A DNA stretch of 64,000 nt, from contig NZ_JAHBAY010000005.1 of the NCBI RefSeq assembly GCF_018499875.1, positions 526,859-590,858 of the forward strand, in the 5' to 3' direction. The translations under genes were made by a program, and so were the position numbers. Shown here one piece after another: positions 17,666 through 26,487 of this stretch. This DNA is from Kineosporia corallincola. Lineage in GTDB: Bacteria; Actinomycetota; Actinomycetes; Actinomycetales; Kineosporiaceae. The notes beneath the pieces are model-generated. The model was not told the DNA's origin. It saw only the letters and a program-made list of their open reading frames with translations, and searched no databases. The stretch's first letter is position 1; every line of letters starts with the position of its first letter.

Positions 17666-18874
17666 TCAGCTCTTCATCCACTGCGGCAGAGAGCTGACAC
17701 CCTGCCCACCCAGGGTCAGCACCGCGGCCACACCGCCGAAAAGCGCCGCATCGTCACCGATCACGGCGGGGACGAACCGCACATCGGGCGAAACGGCCAG
17801 CAAACTGTTGATCTCGGCGGAGGAGCGGACGCTGTCGAACACCAGAGGCCCGGCCTCCCCCAGCAGACCCCCGATGGCCACCACGCTCGGGGCCATCGCC
17901 TTGGCCGTGTTCGCCAGCGCCCGGCCGAGGTAACGGCCGGCTTCCCACAGCACGCGCTGGCAGGCCGGGTCGCCCCGGTGGGCGGCCGCGATCACCTCCG
18001 GCAGGTCTTCCTTGACCGAGCCCGAACCCTCCAGCGCCAGCAGGATCGAGCGCTCGGAGGCGAAGGTGGTCAGACAGCCCCGGCTTCCGCAGAAGCAGAC
18101 CGGGCCGTGCTGTTCCAGGATGATGTGCCCGATCTCGCCGGCCAGCCCGTCACCACCCCGGTAGATCCGCCCGTCGATCACGATCCCGCCCCCGATGCCC
18201 GAGGAGCACATCACGAACAGGAAGTCGTCGACCCCGTGCCCGGCCCCCCACGTCCACTCGGCCAGGGCCGCCAGATTCGCGTCGTTCTCGGCCACCACCG
18301 CCACCCCCAGCGCCTCGGCCAGGGTCGACGCCACCGGTACGTCGCTCCAGTTCGGCATTTGCAGGCGGGCCCAGGACACGAGCGTGCCGGCGCGCCGGTG
18401 GATGGGTCCCTGCATGGCCACGGCCACACCGGTCAGGTCGGACACGGCCAGCCCGGCCCGGCCCACGAGCCCCCGCACCAGACCCACGACATCCTCGGGA
18501 CCGGCCCCGTCCGTGGCGAAGTCCCGGCCCTGATCGAGATGGGCGTCCAGGCGCCGGCGCCGCCCCAGGTCGAACAGGACCGCGTGGACGGCGTCCACGT
18601 TGACCTGGACCGAGACGATCACCCCGGCCTCCGCCACCAGCGCCACCTGGGACTCCCGCCCGTTCAGCGCCTGGACCTCGGCGATCCCCTCGTCCCGCAG
18701 CCCTCTGACGATGCTGTTGACCGTCGCCGCGGACAGATCGGTGCGACGGGCCAGCGCCGCCTGCGAGGAGGGCCCGTGCGCACGCAGGGCCTCCAGCACC
18801 TTCTCCACGTTGCCGCGCCGCACGCCCGACGTCCGTCCGGCCTTGCCCACCGACTTACCCTGAGACACCACCAC
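17666..18874 (-). CDS. ROK family transcriptional repressor (402 aa)
   Basis: N-terminal MarR-like winged helix (SSQAALARRTDLSAATVNSIVRGL) followed by the ROK sugar-kinase fold with the Zn motif CFCGSRGCL and EIGHI. The ATP-site Asp-Gly and GxGG elements (SSGIGGGIVIDG) remain, as in NagC/XylR-type regulators that bind sugars. I use the GTG at 18874 because TATTCT lies just before it, suggesting a leaderless message; a TTG at 18889 would overlap the putative operator. It probably represses the glycoside operon that follows 116 bases downstream. Confidence 0.85.
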   Translation of the reverse strand: MVVSQGKSVGKAGRTSGVRRGNVEKVLEALRAHGPSSQAALARRTDLSAATVNSIVRGLRDEGIAEVQALNGRESQVALVAEAGVIVSVQVNVDAVHAVLFDLGRRRRLDAHLDQGRDFATDGAGPEDVVGLVRGLVGRAGLAVSDLTGVAVAMQGPIHRRAGTLVSWARLQMPNWSDVPVASTLAEALGVAVVAENDANLAALAEWTWGAGHGVDDFLFVMCSSGIGGGIVIDGRIYRGGDGLAGEIGHIILEQHGPVCFCGSRGCLTTFASERSILLALEGSGSVKEDLPEVIAAAHRGDPACQRVLWEAGRYLGRALANTAKAMAPSVVAIGGLLGEAGPLVFDSVRSSAEINSLLAVSPDVRFVPAVIGDDAALFGGVAAVLTLGGQGVSSLPQWMKS

Positions 18875-18884
18875 GCGAGAATAC

Positions 18885-18902
18885 TTCAAGAAACGAACGA
18901 TT
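18885..18902 (+). promoter_or_regulatory. Candidate ROK autoregulatory operator
   Basis: TTCAAGAAACGAACGATT, the partner of the site at 17561-17577. It lies directly upstream of the TATTCT box of the ROK gene, where a bound repressor would block RNA polymerase. Confidence 0.5.
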
Positions 18903-19105
18903 CTGAGCCTCTCCCCGGCGAAGCTTCAGGTTGCGGCGTCCGCGCGCACCCCCACACCTTCCGCCCAGCGAACCCTTCGCTTCTCAAAGGGTATTCACCG
19001 GCCCGGTTGGTTCCGCCGGTCCGCATCGGTACGTTGACGAAGCGGCGTGGCGGCCGTGTCCCTCGTCCGTGTGGCATCTCCACGGCTGCCAGTGGAGGTA
19101 TTCGC

Positions 19106-20185
19106 GTGACCACCCCGATCGACCGGACGCCGTCCCGACCGATGCTCGCCTCATCGGCGCGCTTCGTGCGTGAATGCTGGACGCAGACCATCACCGTCCG
19201 TCCGCGCTCCGCCTCCCGCCGGGGTTCCGCCCAGGTGGCGCTCAGCGTCGCCCTCCCCCTGGCGGTGCTGCTGGCCCTTCACCGGTCCGACCTCACCGCC
19301 TGTGCGGTGTTCGGCTCGCTGAACTCGGTCTACGGCAAGACACTGCCCGGCAGGGACCGGTTGATCACGCAGGCGCGCGCCGGGCTGATGATGACCGCGG
19401 TCGTGGTCATCGGGACCGCCGCCGGCATGGCCGGACCGGCCGGCGCGGTCCTGGCGCTGAGCATCGCCTCCGTGGCCGGGCCGATGTTCTCCCGCAGATA
19501 CGGGTGGCTGCCCAACCCGGCGCTCTTTCTCGTGTTCGCCGTCGCCACCCTCGCGGCGGAGCCCCACCCGGCCACCGACCTGCTGCCGGCCGCCCTGATC
19601 GCGGCCGCCTCGGCGGCCAGTGCGATGATCATCAGTCAGGGCATCTGGTGTACTCACCCGGCATCCTTTCCCAGCAACCACTTTCGGCCGCTGCCCCTGC
19701 GTGATGTGGTGACCGCCCCAGGGGCCCGCACCGACCTCCTCCTCCATGCTCTGACCCCTTCGGTCGCCGCCCTCCTGGCCTGGTCGGCCGGTTTCGGCCA
19801 CCCGTACTGGGCCGCGGTGGCGGCAACCGTCCCGCTCGCCGGCACGACTCTCGCCGGCCAGGTGGCCAGAGGCGTCCACCGCTCCCTGGGAACGGCTTTC
19901 GGGGTAATGGCCGCCTACGTCCTGCTCGCCCCGCCGTGGCCGGTCTGGCTGCTGGTAGCCGCGATCGGCGTCCTTCAGTTCCTGACCGAGACCTTCGTCG
20001 CCCGCAACTACGGCATCGCCGTCTTCTTCATCACCCCCATGGCCCTGACCCTCAGCCATCTCGGGGCGGTGGCAGAACCAGGGCAACTGATCATCGACCG
20101 GATGATGGCGACGGCCCTGGGGATCTGCGTCGCACTGCTGCTGCTGACGTGCTCGGCGATCAGCCGGTCTTGGGACTTCCCCTGA
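19106..20185 (+). CDS. FUSC family membrane protein (359 aa)
   Basis: GTG start at 19106 behind GGAGG. About ten hydrophobic helices in two halves, with the FUSC-like second half (ALLAWSAGFGHPYWAAVAAT, ARGVHRSLGTAFGV, ETFVARNYGIAVFFITPM). This matches the fusaric-acid-resistance/aromatic acid exporter family, here in a short form. Nothing in the neighbourhood identifies its cargo; it is divergent from the ROK gene with a 203-base gap. Aromatic aglycones released by the operon next door would be one possible cargo, but that is speculation. Confidence 0.75.
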   Translation: MTTPIDRTPSRPMLASSARFVRECWTQTITVRPRSASRRGSAQVALSVALPLAVLLALHRSDLTACAVFGSLNSVYGKTLPGRDRLITQARAGLMMTAVVVIGTAAGMAGPAGAVLALSIASVAGPMFSRRYGWLPNPALFLVFAVATLAAEPHPATDLLPAALIAAASAASAMIISQGIWCTHPASFPSNHFRPLPLRDVVTAPGARTDLLLHALTPSVAALLAWSAGFGHPYWAAVAATVPLAGTTLAGQVARGVHRSLGTAFGVMAAYVLLAPPWPVWLLVAAIGVLQFLTETFVARNYGIAVFFITPMALTLSHLGAVAEPGQLIIDRMMATALGICVALLLLTCSAISRSWDFP

Positions 20186-20296
20186 GACGGACCGGACGCC
20201 ACCCTTCAGCCGAAGGACTGCGGAACCCGTCCACGGGCCGCATTGGCCGCACGAGGTCGTTGACGATCGTGATCGGGCTTACTGCTCCAGACGGGA

Positions 20297-21150
20297 TCAG
20301 GTAGCCGATCGAACGCCCCGGGGCGGCGTCACTACCCGATATCGGCTGTCGCGGTCACCCTGGCCGCCGACCAAGGTGACGGATCCGGCCTCCCGCATCT
20401 GGCGCAGGGCGTACTGAACCTGTCTGGCGGTCAACCCAGTGGCTTCGGTGATTTCGGCAGCCGTCATATCGCCGGTCCGGAGGTGCCGCCGGATGAGGTC
20501 CCAATTCTTGCGGCGGGCATGGGACGAGATGTTGTCGGCTGACGAGTTCCCGCTCTGCGATGTGGATTGCGACGTGATCGGTGCCGGAGACATCCGCGCC
20601 GACGGGGTGGGAACGTAGCCGATCAGATGAGCTGCGATCCGATACACACGTCCGCCGCGTTCGCCATCAGCCGTAGCGACCCCTGCCTCGACAAGACCGG
20701 CGAGTTCGGTTCGCGCTTCACGGGAGTCCATGGGAAAGGTTTCCCTGAAGCTTTGATTGGTCCAGGTCTGCCCGCGGCGCATCGCTACCAGGGCATGTCT
20801 TTGCCGATCCCCCAGCGTCGCAGCAGCGGGAAGCGCGGCCAGCCAGTCCAGGTCCTCGCGGGCCAGCAAGGCGTGATTCGGAACCGCGACGGTGAAGGCG
20901 GACACCGTGGACAGCACGCCGTCGGGGAACCCTCCACCGCCCGTTTGACCTGGGTCTCCGGAGCGTCGCTACCTTCTTGAGGCAAATCGACGATCAACGC
21001 TGCCGACTCATCCGGTTCATCGAAATGTACAAAAGTTTTGTAGAAGTTGCCGAGATTTGTATATTTGTCCAGCACTGAGGGGCCACCCGGGAGTCCATGC
21101 CTGACCAGGTCAGACACCGCCCGGGGCAATCCCCGACGACAATCCGTGCC
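20297..21150 (-). pseudogene. Remnant of an AlbA/ATP-binding (RecG-like C-term) regulator
   Basis: The 5' part reads CRRGLPRAVSDLVRHGLP and YTNLGNFYKTFVHF, a C-terminal segment normally preceded by a GHKL-type ATPase domain, which is absent. Near 20915-20925 the frame changes, and the sequence continues as VLSTVSAFTVAVPNHALLAR followed by two winged-helix segments to the TGA at 20297. So the gene has lost its N-terminal half and also carries a frameshift. Family assignment rests on my recognition of these conserved segments. Confidence 0.65.
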
Positions 21151-21183
21151 GGAGCGCGCTCCGGGCCGCCGTACATGACCGTG

Positions 21184-21223
21184 CTGGGCGGGGTGAGAGG
21201 CACTGGCTCCTCACCCCGCCCAG
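21184..21223. terminator. Hairpin terminator after the MFS pseudogene
   Basis: A perfect 14-bp stem (CTGGGCGGGGTGAG with its complement at 21210-21223) and a 12-base loop, 34 bases past the stop of the transporter frame on the minus strand. Confidence 0.75.
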
Positions 21224-21256
21224 CAGGCACCGGCTCTCTGGAAGAGGTGCCCGGGC

Positions 21257-22320
21257 TCAGACCGTGGGCAGCTCGCGCAGTTTCATCGCCGCCCGCAGCG
21301 GGGGAATGCTGATCACCATCACGGCCGCCCCCGCGGCCACCGCCCAGGAGGCGCCGAACCAGTCGACGAGCAGGCCACCGGCCAGGGATCCGGTGGGGAT
21401 GCCCGCGTACAGCAGAAGCCGCAGGGCCGCGCTCATCCGGCCGAGCATGTCGTCGGGCGTCATCGCCTGGCGCACGGTGTAGGACATGACGTTGAACATG
21501 CCCTCACCGAAACCCGTGATCAGGTAGCAGCCGCCCCAGACCAGGACGGCGGCGGCGGTGGTGCCCACCTTCCCGGCGTCCGTGAACGCGAGCAGGAACA
21601 ACCGGCACGCTGGCGATGACCGCGCTCCAGGCCAGCCCGCGCCCGTACCCGACCCGGGCGATGACCCGGCGCGAACGGGCCGCGCCGAGCAGGGCACCGG
21701 CACCGGCCGCCGACAGTGCGGCACCGTAGACCCAGGCGCCGCCGTCGATCTCCGAGGTGCTCTTCACCAGGAAGGCCACCATGACCATGTAGCTGCCCGC
21801 GTTGAACAGCAGCCCGTGCAGGCTGATCCCGCGGATGACGGAGTCACCGGCGATGAATTGCAGCCCCGACTTCAGCTCCGTGCGGAGACGACGGGCGGGA
21901 GTGCCGGTCAGCGGTGGCTCGTGCCGGCGCAACAGCATCAGCGAGGCCAGGGAGGCGATGTAGGAGAAGGCGTCGACCAGCAACGCGACCGGCGGCGAGC
22001 ACCCGGACCAGGCGGATCAGGTTCGTGCTGATCATCAGGGGACGCTTGCGGTGGCGGTCCACCCAGACCCCGACCAGCAGGGGCAGGGCCAGGTAGGGCA
22101 GGAAGAGGAAGAACTGGAGCAGGCCGATGTCAAGGCCCGAACCGCCGAGGGACTCGCGGGCCAGGAGCGGCAGCACCGCGGCGGTGACCTGCGAGCCGAT
22201 CAGCGAAATGCTCTCACCGGCCCAGAAGGTCATGGCCGTGCGGTCCTGACCCAGGGACGTCCGGGTGGGTTCCTGGGGTTCCGGGCCGGCCGCGCCGGGG
22301 ACCACGTCGGTGGTGGTCAT
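21257..22320 (-). pseudogene. MFS transporter pseudogene (two lesions)
   Basis: Starts at ATG 22320, coupled by ATGA to the regulator upstream. Frame 1 gives LIGSQVTAAVLPLLARE and VGVWVDRHRKRPLM, then ends in VRVLAA. Frame 2 resumes at PVALLVDAFSYIASLASLML, so about 60 residues covering helices 3-4 are deleted near 21990. A second shift near 21600 moves the last third (LFLLAFTDAGKVG, FGEGMFNVMSYTVRQAM) to a third frame. The original was an enterobactin exporter-like (EntS/MefA type) MFS protein. It cannot make a working transporter as written. Confidence 0.85.
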
Positions 22321-22994
22321 GCCGCCGTCACCATCAGGCCGGTGCGGAAGGCGTAGCTGACCAGCCCGGCCCGGTCGCGCACACCGAGCTTGTAGCGCAG
22401 GCGGTGCAGGTGGGTGCGGACGGTCGTGACCCCGATGGCCAGGAGCCCGGCGACCTCCTCGGTGGAGTTGCCGTGGGCGACCAGCTCCAGGATCTCGCGC
22501 TCGCGCGCGGTCAGTGCATGCAGAGCTGCCGTATCTGTTTCCGCCGGTTCCGGTGGGCTGCTCTCGGCGACCGATCTGAACCAGCCGACCAGCCGATCGG
22601 CCGCGCCGCCCATGAGGACCATGTGCCCGGCCACGACGCCCCGCACGGCGTAACACAGGTCCTCGGCGGTGAACTGGTCCACGATCACCCCGTCGGCGCC
22701 GAGGCGTAGCACGTCCTCGGTGGCAGCCGCTTCCTCCCGGGTCAGGACGACGATGACCCGGCACTCACGTGTCGCCTTCTCCGCCATGACCCGCCGCAGC
22801 ACCTCGCTGCTGGACAGTCCCCGCAGGTTCAGGCCCAGGACCATGACGTCGACCGATCGCGACGTCACCTCGATCATCGCGGCGATCCCGCTGTCGGTGG
22901 AGGTCACCGACTCCACCGACGCCTCGGCCTCCAGCTGCGTCCGCATGCCTTCTCTCAGAATTGCCCATTCGTGACAGATCAGAACGCGACTCAT
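22317..22994 (-). CDS. Atypical NarL/FixJ-type response regulator (225 aa)
   Basis: Receiver-like domain (1-125) plus LuxR HTH (LTAREREILELVAHGNSTEE, GVTTVRTHLHRLRYKLG). The phosphoacceptor position, normally Asp in a LLDLN-type motif, is Gly54 in VDVMVLGLNLRG, and the acidic pocket near residue 8 reads ICHEW. It therefore probably cannot be phosphorylated in the usual way. No sensor kinase is adjacent. Its only coupled partner is the broken MFS gene, so its remaining targets are unclear. Confidence 0.88.
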   Translation of the reverse strand: MSRVLICHEWAILREGMRTQLEAEASVESVTSTDSGIAAMIEVTSRSVDVMVLGLNLRGLSSSEVLRRVMAEKATRECRVIVVLTREEAAATEDVLRLGADGVIVDQFTAEDLCYAVRGVVAGHMVLMGGAADRLVGWFRSVAESSPPEPAETDTAALHALTAREREILELVAHGNSTEEVAGLLAIGVTTVRTHLHRLRYKLGVRDRAGLVSYAFRTGLMVTAA

Positions 22995-23168
22995 GGTGGC
23001 CCTCCCCTGGGCGCCCGATGCGGATGCGGTCTTTTACCTGTTCACAATCTAATGGGTGATTGGCCTGAACAACCATTAGCATGGCGCTCTCGGGAAACCG
23101 GTTCCATGGCGCGCGCCACCACCGCAGGCCCTAGGCTTGCCTCAGGAAAACGCCGGAAGGAGCGCACT

Positions 23169-23918
23169 GTGGACACCCGGAAGAGCCCAGGCGCACGGTC
23201 CCGGAGCACCACGACGCCCGTCGTCCAGACGTCAGTCTCACCGGCACCCGACGGCGAGTACGCGGCGCGCGACGCCTGGGTCAGCCTGATCGGCGGGCAT
23301 CCGGCCCTGGACCTGGTCAACACCGTCTCCTGGAGACTCGATCCAGCCCGCCGGACCGACCGGCTGGCCACCCACGACGATCTGATCACCTGGTCCACTC
23401 GAGCGGCCCTGATCGAAACTGCTTGCTACACAGGGCTTTCGCTACCGTCGCCGAAGTCGGCCGAGCGCACCCTGACCAGGGTCCGGGCCCTGCGCGAGAA
23501 CGCCTATCTGGCGCTGTGTGACCACCTGGCCGGCCGGCCCGTCGACGCGGGCGTGCTGGACACCCTGCGCGCGGCGCTGTCCTCAGCGCTGCGCGGCGCT
23601 CCGGCGGCCCCGGCGTTCCCGCTGCGCCTGGCCGTAAGGCCCACGGACGCCACCCAGATCCCCGACGCGATCGAGGCGTCCCTGTTCGACCTGTTCGTGC
23701 TCCAGGACCTCGCGCGGCTGCGCGAGTGCCAGGGAACCGGCTGCGGCTGGCTGTACCTGGACCGCAGCCGAAACCGCAGCCGGCGGTGGTGTTCCTCCAC
23801 CGATTGCGGCAACCGCCACCGAGTTCACCAGTTCGCCACCCGGGCCCGCAGTTCCCTTGATACCGCCGCGAGTTCGGCAACCGACGCCCCCTCCCCGTCC
23901 CGACCGGTGGCCCCGTAA
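23169..23918 (+). CDS. CGNR zinc finger protein (249 aa)
   Basis: GTG start at 23169 with AAGGAG. It has the ABATE/CGNR layout: an N-terminal GGHPALDLVNTVSWR stretch, a helical middle, and a C-terminal finger, CQGTGCGWLYLDRSRNRSRR then WCSSTDCGNRHRV, with four Cys and the CGNR signature. CGNR proteins are stress-type transcription regulators in actinobacteria. It is divergent from the response regulator gene with a 174-base gap. Confidence 0.9.
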   Translation: MDTRKSPGARSRSTTTPVVQTSVSPAPDGEYAARDAWVSLIGGHPALDLVNTVSWRLDPARRTDRLATHDDLITWSTRAALIETACYTGLSLPSPKSAERTLTRVRALRENAYLALCDHLAGRPVDAGVLDTLRAALSSALRGAPAAPAFPLRLAVRPTDATQIPDAIEASLFDLFVLQDLARLRECQGTGCGWLYLDRSRNRSRRWCSSTDCGNRHRVHQFATRARSSLDTAASSATDAPSPSRPVAP

Positions 23919-24098
23919 CGATCCAGCAGCCCGGCCAGCACCTGTGCCCTCGACGACGGCGCAGGCTTTCCACCCGGTACACGGTGCAGACGCAAGGGTC
24001 TCGGACAAATCATCACCCGGTGGTGGACGTCTGGATGACGACGGAGCGCGCGCGCCACCCTACGGTGGGTATTTCGACCGACGAGGGAGAGAACGAGC

Positions 24099-24863
24099 AT
24101 GCCCACGCACGACACCGGCCCCGCACGGGGCTACCTGGCGGGGGCCCGGATCGGAGCCGGCCTGGCCGCCGGCTCGTTCGTGCTGGCCCTGACCTTCGGG
24201 GCAGTGGCGAGCCAGGAGAGCTGGGGATCTCTCGCACCGGTCGTCGCCTCCCTGGTGATCTTCTCCGGCTCGGCGCAGTTCGCCCTGGTGACCGCGCTGG
24301 CCAGCGGAGGCGCGGCATGGGCCGCCGTCGCCTCGGCCGCGCTGATCAACCTGCGGTTCCTGCCGATGGCCATCGCCGTCACCCCTGCCCTGCACGGCGG
24401 AAGACTGCGCCGGGCCCTGGAAGGACAGGCAGTGGTGGACGGATCCTGGGTCGCGGCCCACGAGGGCGGCGACCGCTTCAACCGCGCCACCCTGATCGGG
24501 GCCACCCTCGCCCAGTGGCCGGCCTGGGTGTCCGGGACAGCGCTGGGCGTACTCATCTCCCCACCACCGGACCTGACGCAGACCCTCGGACTCGACGTCG
24601 TCTTCCCCGCCTTCTTCGCCGTGCTGCTGATCGACGAACTGCGCAGCTCCGAGAAGGCTTTCGCGGCCGGCCTGGTGGGCGGCACACTCACCGCCGCCCT
24701 GCTGATCGTTCTGCCCACCGGCCCGGCCCTGCTCGGCGGTTCCTGCGCTGCCCTGATCGGCCTGCGCACGGACCGGAAGCTGCGCGGGGCAGGCATTCTC
24801 CCCGTCAAAGACACCTCCGCGGTGCAAGACAGCATCGGCGACACGACCCGGGAGATCCGATGA
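24099..24863 (+). CDS. azlC: AzlC family branched-chain amino acid exporter subunit (254 aa)
   Basis: Multi-helix membrane protein with the AzlC signature near the N terminus (SLVIFSGSAQFALVTAL) and the ALINLRFLPMAIAV and FFAVLLIDEL segments. AzlC and AzlD together export branched-chain amino acids or their analogues. ATG 24099 follows GAGGGAGAG. The azlD-like gene overlaps its stop by four bases. Confidence 0.9.
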   Translation: MPTHDTGPARGYLAGARIGAGLAAGSFVLALTFGAVASQESWGSLAPVVASLVIFSGSAQFALVTALASGGAAWAAVASAALINLRFLPMAIAVTPALHGGRLRRALEGQAVVDGSWVAAHEGGDRFNRATLIGATLAQWPAWVSGTALGVLISPPPDLTQTLGLDVVFPAFFAVLLIDELRSSEKAFAAGLVGGTLTAALLIVLPTGPALLGGSCAALIGLRTDRKLRGAGILPVKDTSAVQDSIGDTTREIR

Positions 24864-25171
24864 CGACGCTCTGGCTCTGCATCGCCGCGACAGCACTGGT
24901 CAGTTTCTCGATCAAAGCCGCCGGACCGGCCCTGCTCGGTTCAGACCCACTGCCTGAACGTGCCCGCGGCGTCGTGGCCCTGCTCGCCCCCGCCCTGCTG
25001 TTCGCACTCGTCGTCGCCGAGCTCCTCGGACCGGGCTGGCACGATCTGGACCCGGCACTGGTCATCGGAGTGACGGTCGCCGTCGTGGCGCGCCTGGCCC
25101 GGGTGGCGGATCTGCCGGCGGTGCTGCTGGCCGTGCTCGCCACCGCCCTGGCCCGATTGATGCTGCCATGA
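24860..25171 (+). CDS. azlD: AzlD domain protein (103 aa)
   Basis: Small membrane protein with three to four helices (LWLCIAATALVSFSIKAAGP, VALLAPALLFALVVAEL, VTVAVVARLARVADLPAVLL) of the AzlD family, the obligate partner of AzlC. Starts at ATG 24860, overlapping the azlC stop, so the two are translationally coupled. Usual length for the family is about 100-110 residues. Confidence 0.9.
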   Translation: MTTLWLCIAATALVSFSIKAAGPALLGSDPLPERARGVVALLAPALLFALVVAELLGPGWHDLDPALVIGVTVAVVARLARVADLPAVLLAVLATALARLMLP

Positions 25172-25317
25172 GCTTTCGGCCAATAACCCGGCGTGACCAC
25201 CGTTCCTCTGACACCGTGTCATCCCCGGCTGACCGTGTTCGTGATGAGAATCGAGGACGACGCGGAGCACCGGCCGGACTCAGCGTCGTCCTCAATGATC
25301 TTGCCGGACAGGCTCGA

Positions 25318-26337
25318 TCAGGCCTGCACCGCCAGCGCCACCTCGATCTCGTCCAGCAGCTCGGCCCAGGTCATGTCGCCGTACCGCGCGGTTTCGCCCA
25401 GCACGAAGGCGCCGAAGCACAGGGCCGGCACCAGAAGCGTCCTTTTCGGAGGCAATTCACCGGTGGATCGCTCGTCAGCGATCGCGGCCAGCACCCTGTT
25501 CACAGCCGAAGGGCTGACCCCGGCCTGGGGATGCGCCCGAACGTAATCCGCTGCCAGGGTGTAGTTCTGGCCGGGGACGGGACGGCGATCGCCACACAGG
25601 GCATACAGGGCCATGGCGTCGATCGCCAGGACGAAGTCCATGGCCTGGGCGAACACGTCGCCCTCGGTGGACTGGAGGTCTTCGACGACTTGCAGCCAGC
25701 CCGGCTCGAAGTCGCGCAGAACGTGCCCGAGGGCGCGCAGCACCAGGGTTCTGGCCTGCGGCGTCACTTCCTGTTCCGGGCTCCACTGCGGGCGGGCCCC
25801 CAGCCGCCAGGCCAGCCGCACCCGGCGGACGCGCTGCCGGTGCAGGCCGTAAACCCCGCCCACGGCGGCCACCCCCGCCCCGGCCACCGGCGTCACCCAG
25901 ACGGGCAGGGGATGCACGGCGCGGGCCAGGAAGGTGGCGGGGACACCCCCGGCCATCACGGACAAGGCCGCCCTCCAGCGCTTTTCGCGCCCGGCCGGAT
26001 GAGTGAGCAGGTGCTCCAGAATCTTCCCCGAGCCGGCCGGTTTTAGGGTCGCCGACACCCGGACCGGCCCGGTCTGCGCACCACTGCCCCGCACGGCCTC
26101 CGCCCCGCGCCGCACCTGTCCCACCCCGAGCGCGGCCTGCGCGAGCATCTGGTCGACGGCCCGCAGGCGGGCGCCCAGACCGGCGAGATCCTCGGCGACG
26201 ACTCTCGCGCCGATCCCCTGCGCCTGCAACCGCCCCTGCTCGACGACCGCCTGCGCCGCCGACACACGTTCCCGGGACCGATCGATCTGGTCGGCCAGCG
26301 CCCCGACGGCCTGCACCGCATCATTCACCGACGACAT
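25318..26337 (-). CDS. Hypothetical membrane-associated protein (339 aa)
   Basis: Not recognised. Residues 1-85 look like coiled coil (MSSVNDAVQAVGALADQIDR, then Gln/Arg/Ala heptads). One or two hydrophobic segments follow near residue 150 (LPVWVTPVAGAGVAAVGGVY). The C-terminal half is helical (VLRALGHVLRDFEPGWLQVV, AMDFVLAIDAMALYALCGDR). ATG 26337 follows GGGGGAG. An AT-rich palindrome about 66 bases upstream may regulate it. It could be a membrane-tethered scaffold, but that is only a guess from shape. Confidence 0.7.
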   Translation of the reverse strand: MSSVNDAVQAVGALADQIDRSRERVSAAQAVVEQGRLQAQGIGARVVAEDLAGLGARLRAVDQMLAQAALGVGQVRRGAEAVRGSGAQTGPVRVSATLKPAGSGKILEHLLTHPAGREKRWRAALSVMAGGVPATFLARAVHPLPVWVTPVAGAGVAAVGGVYGLHRQRVRRVRLAWRLGARPQWSPEQEVTPQARTLVLRALGHVLRDFEPGWLQVVEDLQSTEGDVFAQAMDFVLAIDAMALYALCGDRRPVPGQNYTLAADYVRAHPQAGVSPSAVNRVLAAIADERSTGELPPKRTLLVPALCFGAFVLGETARYGDMTWAELLDEIEVALAVQA

Positions 26338-26402
26338 GCTCTCCCCCAATCCCCACCCGTCCTGGCGGGCACCGGAGCAGCATAGGAGAAAAGACGAACA
26401 AA

Positions 26403-26417
26403 TCGGTAATTTACCGA
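26403..26417. promoter_or_regulatory. AT-rich palindrome, candidate operator
   Basis: TCGGTAATTTACCGA is a perfect inverted repeat around a central T. It lies in the 150-base gap upstream of the 25318-26337 gene and stands out as AT-rich in GC-rich DNA. A regulator-binding role is inferred. Confidence 0.45.
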
Positions 26418-26487
26418 ACATGCGGTGCACTCCGCTGCGTGCAGTTGCCGTCAACGCGCAGGAGCGCTGGCCGAAAGGGCCGCCCGG

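Noticed and set aside
17369..19105. N-terminal extension of the FUSC frame
   Set aside because: The upstream part is antisense to the ROK and importer genes; the GTG at 19106 has a strong GGAGG site.
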